Of a DNA stretch of 37,876 bases, positions 16,480 to 24,587 are shown piece after piece (within the stretch, counting starts at the first letter, position 1; every line of letters begins with the position of its first letter). Origin of the DNA: Chryseobacterium contaminans (GTDB lineage: Bacteria > Bacteroidota > Bacteroidia > Flavobacteriales > Weeksellaceae); NCBI RefSeq assembly GCF_001684955.1, contig NZ_MAYF01000179.1, positions 1 through 37,876 of the forward strand. Reading direction: 5' to 3'. Below the pieces are notes generated by a model, which did no database searches, was not told the DNA's origin, and was given only the letters and a program-made list of their open reading frames with translations. The translations under genes and the position numbers were made by a program.

Positions 16480-17835
16480 TTAGTGATTATCATATTTTCT
16501 ATCCATTACAAAATCTTCCATGAATTTTGTAGTGTAGTTTCCTGCAAGATAATCTTCATTATCCATGAGTTGTCTGTGGAAAGGAATGGTTGTTTTTACT
16601 CCTTCAATATAGAATTCCTCAAGAGCACGTCTCATTTTGGCAATCGCTTCCTCACGGGTTTGAGCCGTAGTGATAAGCTTAGCAATCATAGAGTCATAGT
16701 TGGAAGGGATTGTATATCCGGAATAAACGTGAGTATCTACTCTGATTCCGTGTCCGCCAGGGATGTTTAATCCTGTGATTTTTCCAGGAGACGGTCTGAA
16801 GTCTGCATAAGGATCTTCAGCATTGATTCTACATTCGATTGAATGTAATTTAGGATAGTAGTTGATTCCTGAAATAGGAGTTCCTGCAGCAAGAAGAATC
16901 TGTTCTCTGATTAGGTCATAATCAATTACCTGCTCAGTAATAGGGTGTTCTACCTGGATTCTTGTATTCATTTCCATGAAATAGAAATTTCTGTGTTTGT
17001 CTACAAGGAATTCGATAGTTCCTACTCCTTCGTATCCGATGAACTCAGCAGCTTTTACAGCAGCCTCACCCATTTTCTCACGAAGTTCGTCAGTCATGAA
17101 CGGAGAAGGAGTTTCTTCTGTTAACTTCTGGTTTCTTCTCTGTACAGAACAATCTCTTTCAGAAAGGTGACAAGCTTTACCGAATTGGTCTCCTGCAACC
17201 TGAATTTCGATGTGTCTAGGCTCTTCAATCAGTTTTTCCATATACATACCTCCGTTTCCAAAGGCTGCTACAGCTTCCTGAATAGCAGATTCCCAGTGAT
17301 CTTTAAGGTCTTCAGCTTTCCAAACAGCTCTCATCCCTTTACCACCACCACCGGCAGTTGCCTTAATCATAACCGGATATCCGGTTTCTTCAGCAATTTT
17401 TACAGCGTGCTCATAAGATTCAATTAATCCGTCAGAACCAGGTACACAAGGTACACCAGCTGCTTTCATGGTAGCTTTAGCATTCGCTTTGTCTCCCATT
17501 TTTTCGATCTGCTCAGGAGAAGCTCCAATGAACTTGATTCCGTTCTTCTGGCAGATTCTTGAAAAGTTAGCATTTTCAGATAAGAATCCATAACCTGGGT
17601 GAATTGCGTCAGCATTGGTAATTTCCGCAGCAGCAATAATGTTAGGGATTTTAAGGTATGAGTCTTTGCTCATCGCAGGACCGATACAAACCGCTTCATC
17701 AGCAAATCTTACGTGAAGACTGTCTTTATCTGCAGTAGAGTATACTGCAACGGTTTTGATCCCCATTTCTTTACAAGTACGTAAAATACGCATTGCAATT
17801 TCGCCACGATTGGCTATTAATATTTTTTTGAACAT
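16480..17835 (-). CDS. accC: Acetyl-CoA carboxylase biotin carboxylase subunit
   Basis: Biotin carboxylase uses ATP and bicarbonate to carboxylate the biotin carried on AccB, the first half-reaction of malonyl-CoA synthesis. The 451-residue length is standard. In order: [20 protein letters not shown] (N-terminal Rossmann domain), [13 protein letters not shown], the ATP-grasp glycine-rich loop [14 protein letters not shown] (about 160-173), [32 protein letters not shown] (metal and biotin site, about 286-305) and the C-terminal RINAEDP. It lies 84 bases downstream of accB, in a gap made of short repeats without a promoter box, so both should be co-transcribed. Confidence 0.97.
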   Translation of the reverse strand: MFKKILIANRGEIAMRILRTCKEMGIKTVAVYSTADKDSLHVRFADEAVCIGPAMSKDSYLKIPNIIAAAEITNADAIHPGYGFLSENANFSRICQKNGIKFIGASPEQIEKMGDKANAKATMKAAGVPCVPGSDGLIESYEHAVKIAEETGYPVMIKATAGGGGKGMRAVWKAEDLKDHWESAIQEAVAAFGNGGMYMEKLIEEPRHIEIQVAGDQFGKACHLSERDCSVQRRNQKLTEETPSPFMTDELREKMGEAAVKAAEFIGYEGVGTIEFLVDKHRNFYFMEMNTRIQVEHPITEQVIDYDLIREQILLAAGTPISGINYYPKLHSIECRINAEDPYADFRPSPGKITGLNIPGGHGIRVDTHVYSGYTIPSNYDSMIAKLITTAQTREEAIAKMRRALEEFYIEGVKTTIPFHRQLMDNEDYLAGNYTTKFMEDFVMDRKYDNH

Positions 17836-17845
17836 CTTAATACGG

Positions 17846-17874
17846 TTTGAAATTTGAAAATTTGAAATTTGAAA
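17846..17874. repeat. Four copies of heptamer TTTGAAA between accB and accC
   Basis: Copies at 17846, 17853, 17861 and 17868, with one extra A after the second. The rest of the gap (17878-17919) is ATCAAT-like simple sequence. The array lies in the leader of accC just before its start codon. Confidence 0.8.
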
Positions 17875-17919
17875 TTGACTTTATCATCAATTATCAATCA
17901 TCATTAATCAATATTTTAA

Positions 17920-18402
17920 TTAAGATGGATCTACTAAGAATAATGGTTGGTCATATTCTACCGGAGTAGCATCGTCAACTAAGATTTTAACGATTTTTCC
18001 GCTGATTTCAGATTCAATCTGGTTGAATAACTTCATTGCTTCAATTACGCAAACTACTTTACCAGCAGAAACTTCATCACCTACATTTACGAATACATCT
18101 TTATCCGGAGATGGTTTTCTGTAGAATGTTCCAATCATTGGAGATTTGATTGTTACATATTTGCTATCATCAGATGCAGCCTCAGCCTTTTCTGCAGGTG
18201 CAGCAGCAGGAGTTGCAACAGGTGCCGGAGCAGCTACTGCCTGTGGAGCAGTGTGGTATACTGCAGGTTGTGCATAAACAGCTTCGCTTCCAGCTAATGG
18301 AGTTTTAATAGTGATTTCGAAATCTTTAGTTTTGTACTTCACTTCTGAAACTTCAGCCTTAGATACAAACTTGATAAGATTCTGTATGTCTTTAATGTCC
18401 AT
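17920..18402 (-). CDS. accB: Biotin carboxyl carrier protein of acetyl-CoA carboxylase
   Basis: AccB carries the covalently bound biotin between AccC and the AccA/AccD transferase. The N-terminus (MDIKDIQNLIKFVSKAEVSEV) is the usual docking region. Residues about 37-78 form an Ala/Pro-rich linker, and the C-terminal 80 residues are the biotinyl domain with the EAMKLFNQIE motif; Lys124 is the biotinylation site. I start at the ATG at 18402 (160 residues); the longer frame reaches into the promoter. A complete promoter (TTG, 18 bases, TATCTTTG) lies upstream, overlapping the end of the rpmF terminator. accC follows. Confidence 0.96.
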   Translation of the reverse strand: MDIKDIQNLIKFVSKAEVSEVKYKTKDFEITIKTPLAGSEAVYAQPAVYHTAPQAVAAPAPVATPAAAPAEKAEAASDDSKYVTIKSPMIGTFYRKPSPDKDVFVNVGDEVSAGKVVCVIEAMKLFNQIESEISGKIVKILVDDATPVEYDQPLFLVDPS

Positions 18403-18425
18403 AAATTTGATATTTGATTTGGTGT

Positions 18426-18454
18426 CAAAGATACCAAAAAAACGCAAAAAACAA
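18426..18454 (-). promoter_or_regulatory. Promoter of accB-accC
   Basis: -7 box TATCTTTG (18426-18433) and -33 TTG (18452-18454) with an 18-base spacer on the minus strand, matching the Bacteroidota housekeeping promoter. It leaves 23 bases to the ATG. The -33 element abuts the U tract of the rpmF terminator. Confidence 0.65.
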
Positions 18455-18456
18455 CA

Positions 18457-18493
18457 AAAAACCGCCAAATTTTATCAAAATTAGGCGGTTTTT
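18457..18493 (-). terminator. Intrinsic terminator of the DUF177-rpmF unit
   Basis: Outer arms aaaaaccgcc (18457-18466) and ggcggttttt (18484-18493) enclose an AT-rich, partly paired interior. It follows the rpmF stop at 18530, with a U tract for the minus strand. Confidence 0.85.
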
Positions 18494-18529
18494 GTATTAA
18501 AATGAGGCTTTTTCGATGAAAAGCGACTC

Positions 18530-18733
18530 TTAGTTTTCTTCAGTAGCAGCTACTTCTTTTTCCAATACTACTTTACCTCTGTAGTAAAGTTTTCCTTCAT
18601 GCCAGTGAGCTCTGTGGTATAGGTGAAGCTCTCCTGTTGTTGCATCTTTAGCTAATTGAGGAACTACAGCTTTGTAGTGAGTTCTTCTCTTATCTCTTCT
18701 TGTAGACGACTGTCTTCTCTTTGGATGTGCCAT
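18530..18733 (-). CDS. rpmF: Large ribosomal subunit protein bL32
   Basis: A small basic protein of the 50S subunit, 67 residues. The N-terminus [20 protein letters not shown] is the L32 signature. The zinc-ribbon cysteines of many L32 proteins are missing: the segments are [19 protein letters not shown] and [11 protein letters not shown], so this is the zinc-independent form. It lies 67 bases downstream of the DUF177 gene, the usual YceD-rpmF pairing. An 8-bp hairpin (18762-18782) sits in the leader. The C-terminal tail is acidic (EVAATEEN). Confidence 0.96.
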   Translation of the reverse strand: MAHPKRRQSSTRRDKRRTHYKAVVPQLAKDATTGELHLYHRAHWHEGKLYYRGKVVLEKEVAATEEN

Positions 18734-18761
18734 TTTCTAATAACTTTTTTAATTGATGAGC

Positions 18762-18782
18762 GATGAGATTCATCATCTCATC
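18762..18782. repeat. Hairpin in the DUF177-rpmF gap
   Basis: gatgagat, 5-base loop, atctcatc. It is about 29 bases before the rpmF ATG and has no U tract, so it is more likely an RNA structure in the L32 leader than a terminator. Confidence 0.4.
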
Positions 18783-18800
18783 ATATTTAAATTATTCTAT

Positions 18801-19331
18801 TTAATTATTGTCTCTTAATTTTCTTAAAGCATCCCATCTAGGATCACTTTCATGTTCTTCCTCTTCAGCTTCCTCAATATTTTTCGGACTGAACTGGTCA
18901 AGAATTTTGATATCTTCATCACTTACATTCGGTGAAATCTTTTTCATCGGGATAGAAAGCATTACATTTTCGTAAATCAAATGGGCTACATTGAAAGCAT
19001 GCTCTCCGGTAGGAATGGTAATAACATCTTCATTGCTGTCATCATATTCTTCCCCGAAATTCACCAGAATCTTGATCTCATTCTCAATAGGATAGTCGAA
19101 ATCTTCATTTGTAATATCACAAACCAACTCAACCAAACCTTTTATTTTAATCTCAAACTCCAGAAAAGTAGTGTGTTTGTCTAATAAGACATTCACCTCT
19201 ATTCTAGGATTTGTAAATTCCTGCTCAGTGTCAAATAATTGAAAGAACGTTTTATCTATCTCAAACTTGAACTCGTGTTTTCCGTTTTTAAGTCCGGAAA
19301 AGCTTATGTCATAGTTTCTTAACTTGTCCAT
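18801..19331 (-). CDS. DUF177 (YceD-like) protein
   Basis: A 176-residue YceD/DUF177 family protein, usually encoded next to rpmF. In plants and bacteria members are associated with 23S rRNA processing or accumulation, though the role here is inferred. The central part (VELVCDITNEDFDYPI, then ILVNFGEEYDD) is characteristic and the C-terminus is acidic (EEAEEEEHESDPRW). The start is the ATG at 19331 (MDKLRNYDISFSGLKNG), because the longer frame begins at a TTG (19346) inside the TATTTTTG promoter box. rpmF follows after 67 bases. Confidence 0.88.
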   Translation of the reverse strand: MDKLRNYDISFSGLKNGKHEFKFEIDKTFFQLFDTEQEFTNPRIEVNVLLDKHTTFLEFEIKIKGLVELVCDITNEDFDYPIENEIKILVNFGEEYDDSNEDVITIPTGEHAFNVAHLIYENVMLSIPMKKISPNVSDEDIKILDQFSPKNIEEAEEEEHESDPRWDALRKLRDNN

Positions 19332-19343
19332 AAAATGAGTGTG

Positions 19344-19351
19344 CAAAAATA
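19344..19351 (-). promoter_or_regulatory. Putative -7 box TATTTTTG for DUF177-rpmF
   Basis: Matches TANNTTTG on the minus strand, with 12 bases to the ATG at 19331. No clear -33 element. Confidence 0.42.
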
Positions 19352-19382
19352 TGCATTTTTTTTATAATAACAAATAAAATCT

Positions 19383-19409
19383 AAAACAAATTAATTTAAA
19401 ATTTGTTTT
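19383..19409. terminator. Weak AT-rich hairpin after pdxA
   Basis: aaaacaaatt and aatttgtttt flank a 7-base loop, just downstream of the pdxA stop (19416). The stem is AT-rich with only one G-C pair per arm, so termination may be partial. Confidence 0.4.
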
Positions 19410-19415
19410 AACGGT

Positions 19416-20507
19416 TTATGCTTCAGTTTCCTCAGGCAGATCTTCGTCAATTCCGTTATCAACAGCCATTTTTCTAGGCTGAAGGCGGTTGCTCATCAGT
19501 TCGCTGTATTCACTTCTGTTCTTGAAAACCTTGATTGCAGTGAAGATAGCTTCCATAAAACTTTGTTCATCGGCAACATTTTTCCCTGCAATATCATACG
19601 CAACTCCATGATCCGGAGAAGTTCTGATAAAGGGAAGTCCTGCGGTATAATTTACCCCTTCTTCATAGGCTAATGTCTTGAACGGAGCTAATCCCTGATC
19701 GTGGTACATGGCCAGGACCGCATCAAAATCTCTGTATTTGTTTGGTTGGAAGAAACTATCTGCCGGGAAAGGTCCAAATGCAAGAATACCATTATCTGAA
19801 AGTTCCTGAATAGCCGGGCTGATGATTTCAATCTCTTCACTTCCGATCACTCCGCCATCTCCTGCATGCGGATTTAATCCTAGTACAGCAATCTTTGGCT
19901 TCTGAATGCAGAAATCTTCAATAAGGGTTTGGTTCAACACCCTGATCTGCTTTTTGATCTTTTCTTTGGAAATATTTTCAGCTACCTTGGCAATAGGAAT
20001 ATGATGGGTAGATACAGCTACTTTAAGATCTTCAGTAACGAGGAACATTAATCCTTTTTTACTAAACTTTTCTTCAAAATATCCGGTATGTCCGGCGTGC
20101 TTAAAGCCCATTTTTACCATTTCATCCTTATTGATAGGAGCGGTTACCAAAACATCAATATCTCCTTTCATCAAAGCTTCAGTAGCTGCTTCCAGGGAAT
20201 CAATAGCCATTTTGGTAGATTCTTCTGTAGGAATGCCCAATTCAACGTTTACGTTTTCCTTGGTAAGATTTACCATATTCAGCTTGCCGGCCTGAGCCTG
20301 GGACGCTTCATTAACATAGTTGAAATTAAGATTCAGCTTGAAAATGTTTTTCTGATAAGTGAATAATTTTCCCGAACCAAAAATTACAGGAGTGAAAAAA
20401 TCTGTAATGGTTTTGTCTTTCAGAGACTTCATGATGATCTCCGGACCGATGCCGTTGAAATCACCGATTGAAATTCCTACTCGTACTTTATGGTTTTTTG
20501 GGCTCAT
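19416..20507 (-). CDS. pdxA: 4-hydroxythreonine-4-phosphate dehydrogenase
   Basis: PdxA oxidises 4-phosphohydroxy-L-threonine in the DXP-dependent pathway to pyridoxal phosphate. The 363-residue length is normal with a slightly long acidic tail (EDLPEETEA). Motifs in order: VGISIGDFNGIGPEIIMKSL (N-terminal), VTAPINKDEM, KHAGHTGYFEEKF with a metal-ligand histidine, HHIPIAKV, GLNPHAGDGGVIG, MYHDQGLAPFK and TSPDHGVAYDIAGK near the C-terminus. It is divergent from ribE with a 48-base gap, and followed by the DUF177-rpmF unit. Its product pathway also supplies PLP for enzymes such as RocD, a general rather than local link. Confidence 0.96.
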   Translation of the reverse strand: MSPKNHKVRVGISIGDFNGIGPEIIMKSLKDKTITDFFTPVIFGSGKLFTYQKNIFKLNLNFNYVNEASQAQAGKLNMVNLTKENVNVELGIPTEESTKMAIDSLEAATEALMKGDIDVLVTAPINKDEMVKMGFKHAGHTGYFEEKFSKKGLMFLVTEDLKVAVSTHHIPIAKVAENISKEKIKKQIRVLNQTLIEDFCIQKPKIAVLGLNPHAGDGGVIGSEEIEIISPAIQELSDNGILAFGPFPADSFFQPNKYRDFDAVLAMYHDQGLAPFKTLAYEEGVNYTAGLPFIRTSPDHGVAYDIAGKNVADEQSFMEAIFTAIKVFKNRSEYSELMSNRLQPRKMAVDNGIDEDLPEETEA

Positions 20508-20513
20508 TTTGAT

Positions 20514-20521
20514 TATCTTTG
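20514..20521 (+). promoter_or_regulatory. Putative -7 box TATCTTTG for the ribE operon
   Basis: Matches TANNTTTG, 34 bases before the ribE ATG. Its -33 region would lie inside the pdxA coding start. I see no FMN riboswitch in the gap, which is too short for one. Confidence 0.4.
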
Positions 20522-20535
20522 AAGATTATAATTTA

Positions 20536-20543
20536 CAAATTTA
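20536..20543 (-). promoter_or_regulatory. Putative -7 box TAAATTTG for pdxA
   Basis: Matches TANNTTTG on the minus strand, 28 bases before the pdxA ATG, in the 48-bp gap shared with divergent ribE. Confidence 0.38.
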
Positions 20544-20555
20544 GCAAAAAATAAT

Positions 20556-21140
20556 ATGTTCACAGGAATTATTGAAGCAGTTGGTGTTATTGAAAAGATT
20601 GAAGAGAAAGGAAGCAACATAGATTTCACCCTGTCATGCCCTTTTACAAACGAACTTAAAATCGATCAGAGTCTGGCACATAATGGATGCTGCCTTACTG
20701 TAGTTGAGATTAAAGATAATCAATATGTAGTAACCGCCATCAACGAAACCCTTGAAAAAACCAACCTTGGAAAATGGGAAGTGGGAAGTATGGTGAATCT
20801 TGAGCGCTGCATGAAAATGGATGGAAGACTTGATGGTCACATCGTTCAGGGGCATGTTGATAAAACAGGAGAGGTAGTAGGAATCGAAAATAAAGACGGA
20901 AGCTATTTTATCACCATGAAATATGAAGCTGATGGAAATTTTGTAACCGTTCCTCAAGGTTCTATTACCGTTAATGGGATCAGTTTAACCGTAGCAAAAA
21001 GTGAAGATGCTCAGTTTTCTGTAGCTATCATTCCTTACACTTGGGAATTTACCAATATGAAACACCTGAAAATTGGTGATAAAGTGAATCTTGAATTTGA
21101 TATCATTGGTAAGTATATTGCTAGGTTAATTAAAAAGTAG
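20556..21140 (+). CDS. ribE: Riboflavin synthase, alpha subunit
   Basis: The enzyme dismutates two 6,7-dimethyl-8-ribityllumazine molecules to riboflavin. The 194 residues contain the two lumazine-binding repeats: MFTGIIEAVGVIE with NGCCLTVVEI (first) and GHIVQGHVDKTGEV with VNGISLTVAKSED (second), in the normal order and spacing. The MFTGIIE N-terminus fixes the start. Other riboflavin genes are not nearby. The stop is followed after one base by the start of a histidine kinase, so they form an operon. Confidence 0.96.
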   Translation: MFTGIIEAVGVIEKIEEKGSNIDFTLSCPFTNELKIDQSLAHNGCCLTVVEIKDNQYVVTAINETLEKTNLGKWEVGSMVNLERCMKMDGRLDGHIVQGHVDKTGEVVGIENKDGSYFITMKYEADGNFVTVPQGSITVNGISLTVAKSEDAQFSVAIIPYTWEFTNMKHLKIGDKVNLEFDIIGKYIARLIKK

Positions 21141-21141
21141 A

Positions 21142-22596
21142 ATGTCGTTAAATAAATATAAAGGATATAGCTTAAGGAACCGTGTGTTTTTCGGTTTCTT
21201 ACTGGTATGCTTTTTAAGTGTTGTGGCAACATCACTGGTTCCTTATTTTGTGTTGAGAAATAATTCCATGCAGCAGAGTAATATCGATATGCAGGAGAAA
21301 ACCAATGCAGTGATGAGATATCTGGATTATGCCGTAAGCCGTACATTGGTAGAAACAAAAGATCTGCCGAAGGTTTTAGGAAATAAGATTTTTGAAATTG
21401 CAGATATTAACCAGCATGATATTGTTATTTATGATCTGAAAGGAAATTACCTGCTGTCTAATAAGGATGAAAGCCTGATAGATCAGAAAACACTTTCTAT
21501 GGAAATTATCAACAAAATCCTGTCTACGGATGCAAGGGTTGATATGACCAGATATGATGCTGCTAAAGATGCCAAGCTCACCTCTTCCTATCTTTTATTG
21601 AAGAATAATGAGCTGGAGCCAATTGGTATTGTTTATATTCCTTTATATCATAATGAATCTGCTTATCTGGAAGTATTGCATCAGTATGTAAAATACATTC
21701 TTTTAGTAGATATATTTCTGATCCTGTTCAGTATCTGGATAAGCTGGGTAACTTCCAATAGCCTGGCCAAAACCATTACAAAATTCTCTGATATGATTAC
21801 CCGTATTACATTATTTGAAAATGAAATGCGTCCTATTAGGTATTATAAGAATGATGAATTAAATGCTCTGGCAAGAGCTTACAACAGAATGATTCTTCAA
21901 ATTCAGGATCAAAAAGAAAGGTTAAGGTTTAAAGCCTCTGAAGAAGCATGGAGAGAAATGGCGAAACAGGTTGCCCATGAGGTGAAGAACCCGCTTACTC
22001 CCATGAAGCTTACCATTCAGAATTTTGAAAGAAAATTTGATCCTGAAGATCCGAATATTAAGGAAAAAGTGAAGCTGATGAGTAAAACAATGGTGGATCA
22101 GATTGATTTGATTGCTACCGTAGCTTCTGCGTTCTCGGAATTTGCCAAGCTTCCTGAAAAAAATAATGAAGTAATCAATCTGAATACAGAAGTGGAAGAT
22201 ATTCTTCGTGTATTTAATGATGACAGTATCTTCATGCATGCCAACAAAAGTAATATCATGATTAATATGGATAGAATTTATCTGTCCAGAATCATTACCA
22301 ACCTTGTCACCAATGCCAAGCAGGCGGAAAGTGATGAGAGGAAATTAATCATCAATGTAGATGTGGAGCAACATCAGCGAAGAGTCATTATTTCTGTTCA
22401 GGATAACGGGATAGGAATTCCTGAAAATATGTATGAAAGAATTTTTGAGCCTAATTTCACTTCCAAAACCAGCGGAATGGGACTTGGATTATCCATGGTT
22501 AGAAAGATGATTGAAGACTATAAAGGAGAGATCTCAGTGAAATCCGAAGTAGGTAAGGGATCTACATTTATCATTACATTGCCTACCAATTTATAG
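21142..22596 (+). CDS. Sensor histidine kinase (NtrY-like)
   Basis: A 484-residue membrane kinase. Two transmembrane segments (about 15-38 and 183-206) enclose a periplasmic sensor region of about 145 residues. A HAMP-like linker follows, then the dimerisation helix with the phosphoacceptor His279 (QVAHEVKNPLTPMKLTIQ). The ATPase domain has an N box (NLVTNAKQA), G1 (DNGIGIPENMYERIFEP), an F box (FTSKTSG) and G2 (MGLGLSMVRKM). The HEVKNPLTP form is typical of NtrY-type kinases. No response regulator is encoded in the window, so the partner is elsewhere. It lies one base after ribE and overlaps the next gene (TAGTG), an odd but tight operon. The stimulus is unknown. Confidence 0.93.
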   Translation: MSLNKYKGYSLRNRVFFGFLLVCFLSVVATSLVPYFVLRNNSMQQSNIDMQEKTNAVMRYLDYAVSRTLVETKDLPKVLGNKIFEIADINQHDIVIYDLKGNYLLSNKDESLIDQKTLSMEIINKILSTDARVDMTRYDAAKDAKLTSSYLLLKNNELEPIGIVYIPLYHNESAYLEVLHQYVKYILLVDIFLILFSIWISWVTSNSLAKTITKFSDMITRITLFENEMRPIRYYKNDELNALARAYNRMILQIQDQKERLRFKASEEAWREMAKQVAHEVKNPLTPMKLTIQNFERKFDPEDPNIKEKVKLMSKTMVDQIDLIATVASAFSEFAKLPEKNNEVINLNTEVEDILRVFNDDSIFMHANKSNIMINMDRIYLSRIITNLVTNAKQAESDERKLIINVDVEQHQRRVIISVQDNGIGIPENMYERIFEPNFTSKTSGMGLGLSMVRKMIEDYKGEISVKSEVGKGSTFIITLPTNL

Positions 22597-23300
22597 TGAA
22601 GCCTTTTACATTCAAACAATTTGAAATCCAGCAATCCAAAGACGTCTTCCGTGTAGGAACAGACGGTGTTTTGCTTGGTGCCTTAGCAGATGTAGAATCT
22701 GCTTTTCGTGTTTTGGAAGTAGGGACGGGGACAGGATTAATCTCATTAATGCTGGCCCAAAGGAATCTACAGGCGGATTTTTTAGGCTTGGATATTAATG
22801 AAGATGCTGTTGCATTGACAAAAATTAATTTTGAAAATGCGCCTTTCCGTGCAAGGCTGAAAAACATTCATCAGGATTTTAAAACTTTTGAAACAGAACA
22901 AAAGTTTGATCTGATTGTTTCGAATCCTCCTTATTTTGAAGAATCCGGATCTGATAAAGACAAAATTGCACGCCAAACGATAGAGTTGAATTTCAGGCAG
23001 CTTATTGCTCAATCTGCCCGGATTTTATCTGAAAATGGACTGTTTTCAGTAATTATCCCGGTGGAAGCAGGAGAGATCTTTATTTTAATAGCTGAAGAAA
23101 ATAACCTGTTTCTGACCAGAAGAATCAATATCAAAGGGATTGAAAATTCCAAAACAAAAAGATTGGTTTTAGAGTTTTCTCCCATAGAAAAAAAACTTTT
23201 GGAATCTGAGTTTATAATAGAAAAAAGTCCGAGAAAATACTCGGACCAATATCTTGAACTCACCAAGGAGTTTCATGTCTTTAAAGAGAATGGGAATTAG
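22596..23300 (+). CDS. trmN6: tRNA1(Val) (adenine(37)-N6)-methyltransferase
   Basis: A SAM-dependent methyltransferase of the TrmN6/YfiC family, 234 residues, expected to methylate A37 next to the anticodon of tRNA-Val. The N-terminal FKQFEIQQSKDVFRVGTDGVLLGA is diagnostic for this family; the SAM motif is VLEVGTGTGLISLML, and the N6-adenine motif NPPY is at residues 110-113. The start is a GTG (22596-22598) that shares its first base with the kinase stop (TAGTG), implying translational coupling. The gene ends close to convergent ftsE. Confidence 0.9.
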   Translation: MKPFTFKQFEIQQSKDVFRVGTDGVLLGALADVESAFRVLEVGTGTGLISLMLAQRNLQADFLGLDINEDAVALTKINFENAPFRARLKNIHQDFKTFETEQKFDLIVSNPPYFEESGSDKDKIARQTIELNFRQLIAQSARILSENGLFSVIIPVEAGEIFILIAEENNLFLTRRINIKGIENSKTKRLVLEFSPIEKKLLESEFIIEKSPRKYSDQYLELTKEFHVFKENGN

Positions 23301-23329
23301 AACAGTATTTCTGTAATTTCTAACTCCTT

Positions 23330-24040
23330 TTATTCAAATAATTCTGCAGTATCTAAAACAGATACTTTTCCGTCTTCACATCTGATAGCTTCACCAGGGA
23401 AGTTTTGGATCATATGGTAATCATGGGTTGCCATTACTACAGCGGCTCCGTTTTCAAGAGCAACCTGCTTTAATAAGGTCATGATTTCATTAGAAGTTTC
23501 AGGGTCAAGGTTTCCTGTTGGCTCATCTGCAAGAATAAGGTCAGGGTGGTTAAGAAGGGCTCTTGCAATCGCGATACGTTGCTGCTCACCTCCGGAAAGT
23601 TCGTGTGGCATTTTGTGCTTTTTGCTCTTCATGTTCACACTTCCCAATACTTCATTGATTCTGTCTTCCATTTTTGCTTTATCACTCCATCCAGTGGCTT
23701 CCAAAACGAATTTAAGGTTCTTTTCAACGGTTCTGTCTGAAAGTAACTGGAAATCCTGGAATACAATCCCTAATTTTCTTCTTAGATTGGGAATGTCGGA
23801 TGGTTTTAGCTTAGCCAGATCAAATCCTACCACGGCTCCATGTCCTGATGCTAATGGAATGTGTCCATAAAGCGTTTTCAGAAGAGAACTTTTTCCGGAA
23901 CCTGTTTTTCCAATAAGGTAGCAAAATCTACCTTTTTTAATGTTAAGATTTACATCAGAAAGAACAGTAAAGTTTTTTTGGGCAATTTTTGCGTGTTGTA
24001 AACTTATAATATTGTCTCCGGAGATATTTGTATGTGGCAT
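23330..24040 (-). CDS. ftsE: Cell division ABC transporter ATP-binding protein FtsE
   Basis: An ATPase of 236 residues with Walker A GKTGSGKS (44-51), Q loop VFQDFQLL, ABC signature LSGGEQQR, Walker B LILADEPTGNLDP and the H loop ATHDYHM. The FtsE hallmarks are VFQDFQLLSDRTVEKNL and the overall match to FtsE rather than to LolD. FtsE pairs with the membrane protein FtsX to control septal peptidoglycan hydrolases. ftsX is not adjacent here, so the identification as FtsE rests on sequence alone; LolD-like or MacB-like ATPases are the alternative. No promoter box is obvious. Confidence 0.87.
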   Translation of the reverse strand: MPHTNISGDNIISLQHAKIAQKNFTVLSDVNLNIKKGRFCYLIGKTGSGKSSLLKTLYGHIPLASGHGAVVGFDLAKLKPSDIPNLRRKLGIVFQDFQLLSDRTVEKNLKFVLEATGWSDKAKMEDRINEVLGSVNMKSKKHKMPHELSGGEQQRIAIARALLNHPDLILADEPTGNLDPETSNEIMTLLKQVALENGAAVVMATHDYHMIQNFPGEAIRCEDGKVSVLDTAELFE

Positions 24041-24143
24041 AATTTAATTTTAAAGGCTATTTCTAACAAAAAATTTTCAATCTTTAAAAATAGAAAAAAG
24101 AAGTCTATCTGACTCTAATTTTAATAAATTTTAACAACAAAAA

Positions 24144-24170
24144 ATGCCTGAAAAGAAACTCTTCAAGCAT
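24144..24170 (-). terminator. Intrinsic terminator of rpmH
   Basis: On the minus strand atgcttgaa pairs with ttcaggcat, with one U-G wobble, and a T run follows. It lies after the rpmH stop at 24195. Confidence 0.8.
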
Positions 24171-24194
24171 GTTTTGTATATGATAATATAGAAA

Positions 24195-24353
24195 TTATCT
24201 CTTAGCGCGTGCAGCACTTACAGTTAATCTCTTTCTGCCTTTAGCTCTTCTCGCAGCCAAAACTCTTCTTCCATTTGGCGTAGACATTCTTTCTCTGAAA
24301 CCGTGTTTGTTTCTTCTCTTTCTTTCTGATGGCTGGAATGTTCTTTTACTCAT
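24195..24353 (-). CDS. rpmH: Large ribosomal subunit protein bL34
   Basis: A 52-residue, very basic ribosomal protein. The translation [20 protein letters not shown], then [20 protein letters not shown] and [12 protein letters not shown], matches L34 from end to end. The ATG is at 24351-24353 and the TAA at 24195-24197. It has the best-formed promoter in the window (TTG, 19 bases, TATCTTTG) and its own terminator, so it is monocistronic. rnpA and dnaA, common neighbours of rpmH in other phyla, are absent. Confidence 0.97.
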   Translation of the reverse strand: MSKRTFQPSERKRRNKHGFRERMSTPNGRRVLAARRAKGRKRLTVSAARAKR

Positions 24354-24397
24354 TACTATATGTTTAAATCGTAATTAATCTATTAATTTTCAGGTTG

Positions 24398-24428
24398 CAA
24401 AGATATATAAAATTTTATAAGTTACAAA
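24398..24428 (-). promoter_or_regulatory. Promoter of rpmH
   Basis: -7 TATCTTTG (24398-24405) and -33 TTTG (24425-24428) with a 19-base spacer measured from the TTG, the expected Bacteroidota arrangement. There are 44 bases to the ATG. Confidence 0.72.
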
Positions 24429-24547
24429 CTTTAATGATCTTTTTTTAAAATTATCTTTAATGTTTTCCAGTCAGATACTTATAAAGCCTGATTGGAAACT
24501 AAATTCAGGATGCAAAAATAATATTTAAATGATTTATATAAAAGCTC

Positions 24548-24555
24548 TATCTTTG
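24548..24555 (+). promoter_or_regulatory. Putative -7 box TATCTTTG for the DHH phosphoesterase gene
   Basis: Matches TANNTTTG, 32 bases before the ATG at 24588. The -33 region reads TTTAAA, a weak match. Confidence 0.42.
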
Positions 24556-24587
24556 AAAACTTTAATTTTAACGAAAATAAACACAAG

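Noticed and set aside
17846..17874. CRISPR-like repeat
   Set aside because: The units are 7 bp with no spacers; it is simple sequence.
20508..20555. FMN riboswitch before ribE
   Set aside because: The gap is 48 bases, far too short, and none of the conserved RFN stems is present.
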